A stretch of 36,243 nucleotides of DNA from Clostridia bacterium (GTDB lineage: Bacteria; Bacillota; Clostridia; Lachnospirales; Lachnospiraceae): positions 1 to 36,243 of the forward strand of contig BNZC01000013.1 of the NCBI GenBank assembly GCA_026000755.1, given 5' to 3'. The notes beneath the pieces were generated by a model, which ran no database searches, was not told where the DNA came from, and saw nothing but the letters and a program-made list of their open reading frames with translations. Positions 26,109 to 32,833 of the stretch are shown one piece after another (within the stretch, counting starts at the first letter, position 1; each line of letters opens with the position of its first letter). A program made the translations under genes and the position numbers.

Positions 26109-26492
26109 TTATGCAACCTGTGTCGGACGAACGATGTAAAGGATTGAGCCGGCACCCAGACCCAGTTCACGCAAAGATTTGCGAAGCGGAAGTGGAGAAG
26201 AGGTATTATACCGATAGTGATTAAAGTGGCTCTTTTCTATTTCTGCTACTGTGGCAAACTGATAATCACATACGTGACCCCAAGCATTTACTAACTCTTT
26301 TGTCACGATGTCCTTTAAGTCATAAAGGGTTGTGTTTGGGTGTACAGCGGGGATGGGATAAGTTTTCATGCAAGATCCCAATGGTCGAATCAAAATTGGA
26401 AATGATTCTTCAGATTCGGTACTAATTGACATTAATGCACCGTTTGTTGCCTGTGTTGTCTCGTTGATTTGTTTTCCATACATTTCACTCAT
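26109..26492 (-). CDS. small ubiquitin-like (beta-grasp) protein
   Basis: This 127-residue protein has no signal or TM. Residues 31-122 can be laid on the ubiquitin fold: strand pair FPILIRPLGSCMKTYPIPA, helix NTTLYDLKDIVTKELV, then a longer middle part and the ending LRKSLRELGLGAGSILYIVRP, which mirrors the ubiquitin-family ending TL..LGI..GSTLHLV. There is no C-terminal Gly-Gly, so conjugation is unlikely; YukD/EsaB-like proteins of type VII secretion are the nearest known sort, but no WXG100 or EssC gene is in the window. It has its own LytTR-type promoter. The SD AAGGAGG is strong. Fold assignment is by eye only. Confidence 0.65.
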   Translation of the reverse strand: MSEMYGKQINETTQATNGALMSISTESEESFPILIRPLGSCMKTYPIPAVHPNTTLYDLKDIVTKELVNAWGHVCDYQFATVAEIEKSHFNHYRYNTSSPLPLRKSLRELGLGAGSILYIVRPTQVA

Positions 26493-26623
26493 ACTAGTTC
26501 CCTCCTTGTAAACGCCCTACGGGCTTTGCAGTTCCTAAGATTTACGAAAAGTTTCATCACCTCAAATCGCAATCTTTTTTGTAGCAACTTTGTAGCAATG
26601 TGTTACTTAAGTTGTTAATATTA

Positions 26624-26698
26624 ATTATAAGGCCGAGATTTGAATAAAGATGGTGGTTTTCGTAAACTTTTCGTAAATCGTAAATGAACTTTTTGTGA
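26624..26698 (-). promoter_or_regulatory. LytTR-type twin-operator promoter of the ubiquitin-like gene
   Basis: On the minus strand AAAGTTCAT (distal, G at 26689) and AAAGTTTAC (proximal, G at 26667) are direct repeats 22 bp apart. The -10 TATAAT is at 26629-26624, 37 bp after the proximal G. No consensus -35 exists (ATCTTT), which fits activator dependence. The layout is the same as at 34810-34880. A ~125-nt leader follows, with TGTAGCAA in direct repeat and a GCCC/GGGC hairpin before the SD. Confidence 0.75.
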
Positions 26699-26749
26699 AT
26701 GGCAAGCCCTTGTTCATGGCAAGTTCATTATTACGGTTGGGTAAAACCG

Positions 26750-28459
26750 TCAGATTGGTAGGCTATCCCTGGCACACAGCACGCCATAACCCAAAGCGGG
26801 ATTTGGATATTCCTTCATCACACTCAAAGGTTTTGCTCCCCGAATCAAGTAGGCCTTTAATTTTTCACCATACAAAAAAGGATCATTTCCCTCCACAATG
26901 CCCCATTGCATCAGGAGGGCGGCAGTTCCCGTAACAAAAGGAGTCGCCATGGAGGTACCGCTTTTGATTGCATATCCCCCCCCGGGCGCACAGGAGGTGA
27001 TGGCAGTTCCCGGGGCGGAAAGTTCGGGCTTTACTTGCTTGGTTTGCCAGGTATAGCCCCGTCCTGAAAAATCAGCAAGCTGCCCATAGCGGGAATCATA
27101 AGCCCCTACGGAAATGGCTTTTTCAGCAGTAGAGGGAATCGTCAGCGTGATATTAGGGGAAGGATATAAAAACCCGGTAGAAGCATTTAAGACGGCGGAG
27201 CCGGGCAACCACAAATCGTAATGCCCCTTAGCGATACGCCGAGGCACCAGGACAAGCTTCCAGATTCCACTATCTAAATAATCTCGCTCAGGCAGAAAAT
27301 CAATGTAAATTTCTTGATACAGACTGTAAGGACTGGGTTCTCCATAGTAAATCAAAAGTTTTGTGGATTCTAAGATGAGTCGCTCGGGTCCTAAGATCTG
27401 TTGAATGGGTCCTATGGTTTTACCGTTTGGATGGATGATGGAAATGTCAAAATCATCGGAATAGGATTTCCAAACTTGGACATTTAAGCTGCTTTCGTAG
27501 TCGCCTACGGCAAGTTCAATCTCCCTCGTTTCTCCGTTTGTTAAGATTCCCGCCGTATGCCCTTTGCCGCTACCCTCATTTCCCGTTCCAATGATGATGG
27601 AATTTTTCCAGTCATTTGCCATGGCATTGATGTAGGTTTCAAGGAGAGAGCTGCCGCTGTGAGAGCCGTAGCTATTGCCAAAGCTGATGTTGATGACAAG
27701 GGGCATAATAAGCTCTAGGGCTTTTTCCATAACAAAATCTAAGGCTTCCATCAATTCCGTTGTGCGAGGGAAAGCATCTTCCTTGGGTGTGCCAAGCTTT
27801 ACGATAAGCAAGGAACTTTCATATGCCACGCCTCGGTATTCTCCCTTTGAAGCACTACCATTTCCGGCACAAATGCCTGCCACATGGGTACCATGTCCGG
27901 AGAGATCACGACTTGGAACAAGGGCAAAGCTTCCGGATTCATTGCCTGCTTTTAAGGCTTCATTTAATTCGGTCTGATCAAAGGTTTTGCCTAAGCTTTG
28001 ATCCCATAGATATAAAATGCGACTGCTTCCGTCGGGATTTCGAAAATCAGGGTGGGTGTAATCAATGCCCGAATCCAAAATGGCAATGAGTACACCTTTC
28101 CCTGTAAGATGATAAGCCGCCGTCTGCAAAGGAGAAATACAAGAAGCCTTAGAGCCTTGTAATTCGGAGAAAAAGAGTCGTTTTGGTTTCTCCGCATAGG
28201 TGATTTCAGGAGCGGCGGCTACCATATCTAAGAGTGATTCGGGCACCTCTAAAATGGCATAATCAAAGCGTAATTGCTTGCCGCTAATCGTCGGAAAACG
28301 CCCGAAAAAAGGAGCAAGGTCTCCGGTGGTTTTTACGATTAATTCCCAGGATCTCTCTTTTTTTGAGTAGCCCTCCATTAGTTCCATAGATTTTTCACGC
28401 TCGGAATCCGTGGCATCTAAGGAGAGATTTAGGAGATTTTCGAATTTTGGATTTGTCAT
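26750..28459 (-). CDS. subtilisin-like S8 family peptidase (Csp-like)
   Basis: This 569-residue protein has a prodomain-like N-terminus (~1-105) and an S8 catalytic domain with the full triad: D129 (AILDSGIDYTHPDF), H189 (SGHGTHVAG) and S503 (SGTSMATPF). A beta-rich insert of ~150 residues lies between H and S, as in the Csp/clostridial S8 group. No signal peptide is seen. The start is ATG 28459; a longer frame would need TTG. Directly before the ATG is a C9 run, and the SD AAAGG is 11 nt away on the other side of it. A C8 run on the plus strand at 26976-26983 (G8 in coding sense) precedes the active-site serine. Next on the same strand is the ubiquitin-like gene. Confidence 0.92.
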   Translation of the reverse strand: MTNPKFENLLNLSLDATDSEREKSMELMEGYSKKERSWELIVKTTGDLAPFFGRFPTISGKQLRFDYAILEVPESLLDMVAAAPEITYAEKPKRLFFSELQGSKASCISPLQTAAYHLTGKGVLIAILDSGIDYTHPDFRNPDGSSRILYLWDQSLGKTFDQTELNEALKAGNESGSFALVPSRDLSGHGTHVAGICAGNGSASKGEYRGVAYESSLLIVKLGTPKEDAFPRTTELMEALDFVMEKALELIMPLVINISFGNSYGSHSGSSLLETYINAMANDWKNSIIIGTGNEGSGKGHTAGILTNGETREIELAVGDYESSLNVQVWKSYSDDFDISIIHPNGKTIGPIQQILGPERLILESTKLLIYYGEPSPYSLYQEIYIDFLPERDYLDSGIWKLVLVPRRIAKGHYDLWLPGSAVLNASTGFLYPSPNITLTIPSTAEKAISVGAYDSRYGQLADFSGRGYTWQTKQVKPELSAPGTAITSCAPGGGYAIKSGTSMATPFVTGTAALLMQWGIVEGNDPFLYGEKLKAYLIRGAKPLSVMKEYPNPALGYGVLCARDSLPI

Positions 28460-28468
28460 GGGGGGGGG
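28460..28468 (-). repeat. C9 tract between SD and start codon of the S8 peptidase
   Basis: Nine C (minus strand) touch the ATG. The SD AAAGG lies 11 nt before the ATG, and 9 of those 11 bases are this tract, so each change in tract length shifts the SD-start spacing by one base. Confidence 0.85.
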
Positions 28469-28491
28469 TACCTTTTGATGAACTTTTTTTA

Positions 28492-28520
28492 TTGTATGTT
28501 CAGAAAAAATGTGGTATACT
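28492..28520 (+). promoter_or_regulatory. promoter of the phosphodiesterase gene
   Basis: TTGTAT (28492-28497), 17 bp, then the extended -10 TGGTATACT (-10 at 28515-28520), 60 nt before the start. It is divergent from the S8 gene. Confidence 0.75.
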
Positions 28521-28579
28521 AACAAGGAACGTTTTTCTGCCGGACAGTAACCGTCTTTCTGAAGGAGAATATAAAAACT

Positions 28580-29758
28580 ATGAGCAGACTACTCATTATA
28601 AGCCTTGATGCAGTATCAAGCGACGAGTTTGACCACCTTTGTACCTACCCCAATACAAAGGCATTTGTAAAAGATGCCTCCATGAATCTTTCTGTGCAGT
28701 CGGTGTTTTTATCCAATACCTATCCTGTCCATGCCTCCATTTCCACGGGGAAAATGCCAAGGGAGCATGGCTTAACAAGCAATACGGAAGCCTTTCCCCA
28801 TCACCTGGCAAAATGGAAAATCAAAGAGAGTGATATTAAGGGAAAAACCATTTGGCAGGCGGCGGCTAGGGCGGGACTTTCCGTTGCCACGGTATTTTGG
28901 CCAAGTACAGGCGGCTCCAAGCATATCCGTTACAATATACCGGAGATTCCCTTTATGCGAAATACCAATCTGCCCCTTGCTTATTTGAAAGAAGGGCATT
29001 CTGCTCTTGTGCTTCGCATGATGATTCGCCATAGCAGACACCTTGCCAAGGTGGTGAAGGCACTTCAACCGGGATTGGATTCCTTTATTACAGCTTGTGC
29101 GGCGGATCTTTTGGAACACAAGAAGCCTGATCTTACCATGGTGCATTTAACCGCTTATGATACGCTTCGCCATAAGTACGGTGGGGATAAACAAAAACTT
29201 AAAGCGGCATATCGAAGTTTAGATCGCAGTTTGGGGATTCTTCGGAAAGCGGCAGGGGAGGATGTGACAATTTTAATCTTGTCTGACCACGGGCAGTTTG
29301 ATGTGCATACGGCTATTAGCCCCAATGAGTGGTTAAGGGAAAGAGGGTTGTTGCATAAAAAAGGCAGAGAATGGAAAAAAGGAGCAAGTGGCTGTTTCTT
29401 TGAGTGTTGCGCCGGAAGTGCCTTTTTTCACAGCGGTAGTCTTCGCCTAAATCAAGTAGCGGAAATCAAAGAATTGGTGGAACAATCCGAGGGCTTTGCA
29501 CGTTTTTTGACTCCCGAGGAGCGTACCTTAGCAGGCAAACAAAATACTGCTTTCGGTTTTGCCGCTAAGAAGGGCTATATGTATGGAGCAGAGAAAAAAG
29601 GGGATTGCAGTAATCATGGTTATCCCTTGGACTATCCCGGATATGAGGTGTTTTATGGGGTAAAGGGCGAGGGCTTTTTACCGGAGGAGAAGCGGTGTGG
29701 CGGCAGTCTGCTTGATATAGCACCTTTGGCGGCGAAGATTTTGAAGATCGATTGGTAG
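28580..29758 (+). CDS. type I phosphodiesterase / nucleotide pyrophosphatase (alkaline phosphatase superfamily)
   Basis: This 392-residue protein has metal-site motifs ISLDAVSSDEFDHL (D10), a nucleophile region SNTYPVHASISTG, PDLTMVHLTAYDTLRHKYG and LILSDHGQFDVH. It cleaves phosphodiester or pyrophosphate bonds; the natural substrate is unknown. There is no signal peptide, so it is probably cytoplasmic. The SD is GAAGGAG. It is followed at 25 nt by the PrsA-like lipoprotein, then by the ABC pair, all in the same direction. Confidence 0.92.
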   Translation: MSRLLIISLDAVSSDEFDHLCTYPNTKAFVKDASMNLSVQSVFLSNTYPVHASISTGKMPREHGLTSNTEAFPHHLAKWKIKESDIKGKTIWQAAARAGLSVATVFWPSTGGSKHIRYNIPEIPFMRNTNLPLAYLKEGHSALVLRMMIRHSRHLAKVVKALQPGLDSFITACAADLLEHKKPDLTMVHLTAYDTLRHKYGGDKQKLKAAYRSLDRSLGILRKAAGEDVTILILSDHGQFDVHTAISPNEWLRERGLLHKKGREWKKGASGCFFECCAGSAFFHSGSLRLNQVAEIKELVEQSEGFARFLTPEERTLAGKQNTAFGFAAKKGYMYGAEKKGDCSNHGYPLDYPGYEVFYGVKGEGFLPEEKRCGGSLLDIAPLAAKILKIDW

Positions 29759-29783
29759 TGAAAAAACTTTAGGAGGATTTACA

Positions 29784-30878
29784 ATGAGAGCAACAATGAA
29801 AAGAAGTAAGACTAAAACAGGAAATGGGAAAAGAACATCGGTTCTGTTGTTGGCACTTGTGTTAATGATTAGTGTACTCGCAGGTTGTGGCAGCGTGAAA
29901 CCAAATGCAGTGGGCGCAACCCTAGATGAGACGGTTATCCCTCTTGGATTCCTGAACTTTATGGCAAAGTACCAACAGGCTACCTATGACGGCTATTTCG
30001 GAAGCTACTATGGCACGGATATGTGGAAGCAGGATATAGCAGGCGATGGCAGTACCATGGAGCAATCGATGAAGCAGCAGATTATCGATCAAGTGGAAAT
30101 CCTGTATCTCTTAGATGCTCATCAGGGGGATTATGGGGTGAGCATAAGCGAAGAGGAAACTGCGGCAATGACGGCGGCGGCACAGGCATTTTTGGCGGAC
30201 AATGATAAAAAAGCGATTCGCCAGATTGGTGCAACGCAGGAATACATCACAGAAATGCTCCGCTTAGATACCATTCAGCAGAAGATGAGAGCAGCCATGG
30301 ATGCGGAGGTAGATACCAATGTCAGTGATGCAGAGGCGGCACAAAGAACCTTTAGCTATGTGAAGGTGGATAAGAATAGTAAGAAAGATGCAGATGGCAA
30401 AGCCGTAGATTACACCGACGAAGAAAAAGCAGCCTTGGATTCTGAGATGGCGGCATTTGATACGGCGGCAAAAGCGGACTTTGACACAGCGGCGGCAGAT
30501 AAGGGCTATAGTATTTCCGCCTATTCCTACGGCACGGACGAAAGTTCCATGGATGCAGCTGTTATTACAGCGGCAAATGCCTTAAAAGAAAGTCAGGTTT
30601 CGGATTTGATTACCACGGACACAGAGTATTATGTCCTTCGCCTAGACAGCGCACTTGACGTGCAAAAGACAACGGCGAAAAAAGATTCCATTCTTACGCA
30701 ACGGAAAGATGACCACTATACCGAAGTAACAGACGGGTATAAAGAGGGCGTAAGCTTTACGGTCAATGAGAAAGAATGGGCGAAAGTACGGTTTACAAAG
30801 TTATTTGAGGTGGTACAAAAAGATACAGGAACAGATACGAACACAGATACAGGAACAGATACGGGAAATACTCCCTAG
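29784..30878 (+). CDS. PrsA/SurA-like foldase lipoprotein
   Basis: This 364-residue protein has a basic N-terminus, a hydrophobic segment and the lipobox VLAGC (C35), so it should be lipid-anchored outside the membrane. The following region (FLNFMAKYQQATYDGYFGS, long helices, LDTIQQKM) resembles the chaperone-like N-part of SurA/PrsA proteins, with an Ala/Asp-rich middle that would match the parvulin region only weakly. The C-terminus is a Thr-Asp-Gly low-complexity tail (DTGTDTNTDTGTDTGNTP). The strong SD AGGAGG precedes the ATG. It may help export or fold secreted proteins. Confidence 0.75.
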   Translation: MRATMKRSKTKTGNGKRTSVLLLALVLMISVLAGCGSVKPNAVGATLDETVIPLGFLNFMAKYQQATYDGYFGSYYGTDMWKQDIAGDGSTMEQSMKQQIIDQVEILYLLDAHQGDYGVSISEEETAAMTAAAQAFLADNDKKAIRQIGATQEYITEMLRLDTIQQKMRAAMDAEVDTNVSDAEAAQRTFSYVKVDKNSKKDADGKAVDYTDEEKAALDSEMAAFDTAAKADFDTAAADKGYSISAYSYGTDESSMDAAVITAANALKESQVSDLITTDTEYYVLRLDSALDVQKTTAKKDSILTQRKDDHYTEVTDGYKEGVSFTVNEKEWAKVRFTKLFEVVQKDTGTDTNTDTGTDTGNTP

Positions 30879-30955
30879 ATTATGATAGTAGTAACGTTAC
30901 ACCTAATAGCAGCACTTGAATGCAAGCACCATGCCACGTAAAAAGGGAGATCCCC

Positions 30956-32833
30956 ATGGGAAAGCTTCTTATTTATCTAAAAGACTACAAAAAAGAAACC
31001 ATATTAGCACCTCTATTTAAGATGTTAGAGGCTTCCTTTGAGCTTCTGATTCCCTTGGTGGTGGCAGCCATGATTGATCGGGGTATTTCCGGAGAGGATA
31101 CTTTCTATCTTTGGCACATGGGATTGCTGCTGTTGGGATTGGGGGTGGTAGGTCTGATTAGTTCCGTCACCGCCCAATATTTTTCAGCAAAGGCGGCGGC
31201 GGGATTTGCTTCACAGCTACGCCGCAGTTTGTTTGCCCATGTGCAGGGTTTTTCTTTCGCAATGTTGGATCGCATGGGAAGCTCGGCCTTAGTCACACGT
31301 ATGACAAGCGATATTAACAGGGTGCAAGCCGGAGTAAATCTGGTGTTGCGCCTTCTTTTGCGTTCGCCCTTTGTGGTGTTTGGAGCCATGCTTATGGCAT
31401 TTCGCATTGACCGGGCGGCGGGGCTAATCTTTCTGGGTTCCATTGCCCTGCTCTTTTTTATAGTCTTTGTCATTATGCTCCTTGGCATTCCCTTGTATAA
31501 AAAGGTGCAATCTCATCTGGAACGGATCCTTACCATCACAGGGGAAAATAGAAAAGGAGTTCGTGTCATTCGTGCTTTTCGGCGAGAAAAGGAAGAAACA
31601 GAGGCATTTTACGAAGAAAATGTGCGTTATACAAAGATGGCTGTCTTTGCAGGAAATGTGACAGCTATCTTAAATCCCCTAAGCTATGTCATTGTAAATG
31701 GCGGCCTGCTCCTGCTTCTGCACTTGGGGGCAGTCCAAGTAAATGGGGGGGGGTTAAGTCAAGGACAGGTGGTGGCTTTGGTCAATTACAGCACCCAAGT
31801 GTTGGCGGAATTGATTAAATTTGCAAGCTTGATTCTTACGGTGAATCAGGCGGTGGCAAGCGGAAATCGGATTCAGGGTGTGTTTGAGATGAGGAATCAT
31901 GCTTCTCAAGTTGACGAAAAAAAACAGAGCAAAAAAGAGGCAGTTCACAGCACATATGATGTAAATTCGGAGAAGCAGAATCAAGAGAAGCGGAATCAAG
32001 AGAAGCAGAACCAAGAGAATCAATCGCAAGAGAATCAAAACCAAGAGAATCAATCCCAAGAAAATCAAAACTTGGAAAATCAAATCCAAGAAAATTCCGC
32101 TCCACCTTTTCTGGAATTTCAAGAGGTTTCTTTCTCCTATGAAAATGCAGGAGAAAAAGCCTTAAACAACATTAGCTTCTCCGCAGAAAAGGGAGAAATC
32201 ATCGGCATAATCGGAGGCACGGGTTCGGGAAAAAGCACCTTGGTTCATCTGATTCCCGGTTTTTATGAAGCAAGTATGGGAAAGGTATTGCTGAATGGTC
32301 AAGATGTAAAACAGTATCCTCGTTTGGATTTGCAAAAACGAATTGGTATCGTACCCCAGACACCCTTGTTGTTTTCCGGGACAATACGAGATAATATTTT
32401 ATGGGGTAAGGAAGATGCAAGTGAATCCGAGCTTTGGGAAGCATTAGAACTTACGCAAGCGGCGGAGGTGGTTAAGGGTAAAGAGGGTGGACTTCATGCA
32501 AGAGTGGAACAAGGAGGAAAAAACTTTTCCGGAGGGCAAAGGCAAAGACTGACCATTGCCAGAGCATTGGCGGGCAAACCGGAGATTTTGATTTTAGATG
32601 ACAGTTCTGCTTCTTTAGACAATGCCACAGAGGCGGAGTTATTTCGAGAGATTTTAGCAATGGAAAACCGCCCCTTGATTATATTGGTTGCCCAAAAGGT
32701 GTCGGCGATACGTCATGCCCATAAGATTTTGGTCTTAGAGGAGGGGGAGATTTTGGCACAAGGAGTGCATGAGGAATTGATGAAAACCTGTTCGGTGTAT
32801 CGTGAGATTTGCGGGGAAGGAGCTCTACCATGA
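30956..32833 (+). CDS. ABC exporter subunit A, with degenerate ATP site
   Basis: This 625-residue half-transporter has six membrane helices (~15-310) and an ATPase domain from ~390. Walker A is GGTGSGKST and the signature is FSGGQRQR. Walker B is ILDDSSASLD, where the catalytic Glu is Ser, and the H-loop histidine is replaced (VAQKVS). It overlaps subunit B by 4 nt (ATGA), so they form a heterodimer as in BmrCD/TM287-288: this subunit provides the non-hydrolysing site. Start ATG 30956 follows AGGGAG at 6-7 nt. The linker before the ATPase holds eight 5-residue repeats. A G9 tract (31745-31753) in the membrane domain is in frame. The substrate is unknown. Confidence 0.93.
   Translation: MGKLLIYLKDYKKETILAPLFKMLEASFELLIPLVVAAMIDRGISGEDTFYLWHMGLLLLGLGVVGLISSVTAQYFSAKAAAGFASQLRRSLFAHVQGFSFAMLDRMGSSALVTRMTSDINRVQAGVNLVLRLLLRSPFVVFGAMLMAFRIDRAAGLIFLGSIALLFFIVFVIMLLGIPLYKKVQSHLERILTITGENRKGVRVIRAFRREKEETEAFYEENVRYTKMAVFAGNVTAILNPLSYVIVNGGLLLLLHLGAVQVNGGGLSQGQVVALVNYSTQVLAELIKFASLILTVNQAVASGNRIQGVFEMRNHASQVDEKKQSKKEAVHSTYDVNSEKQNQEKRNQEKQNQENQSQENQNQENQSQENQNLENQIQENSAPPFLEFQEVSFSYENAGEKALNNISFSAEKGEIIGIIGGTGSGKSTLVHLIPGFYEASMGKVLLNGQDVKQYPRLDLQKRIGIVPQTPLLFSGTIRDNILWGKEDASESELWEALELTQAAEVVKGKEGGLHARVEQGGKNFSGGQRQRLTIARALAGKPEILILDDSSASLDNATEAELFREILAMENRPLIILVAQKVSAIRHAHKILVLEEGEILAQGVHEELMKTCSVYREICGEGALP
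31970..32089 (+). repeat. eight 15-bp repeats in the linker of ABC subunit A
   Basis: Eight units of five codons (EKQNQ, EKRNQ, EKQNQ, ENQSQ, ENQNQ, ENQSQ, ENQNL, ENQIQ) run without a gap from 31970 to 32089. They form a polar linker between membrane and ATPase domains, longer than usual for this family. Confidence 0.92.

Noticed and set aside
28475..28495. A single AAAGTTCAT (minus strand) before the S8 gene, resembling the LytTR half-site
   Set aside because: There is no second repeat 22 bp away and no TATAAT at the matching distance.
28459..28525. Longer S8 peptidase start at TTG 28525
   Set aside because: No SD precedes it and the extra 22 residues do not look like the family; ATG 28459 is preferred.
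31754..32122. Minus-strand Leu/Ile-rich frame looking like a membrane protein
   Set aside because: It is the antisense of the ENQxQ repeats of ABC subunit A.
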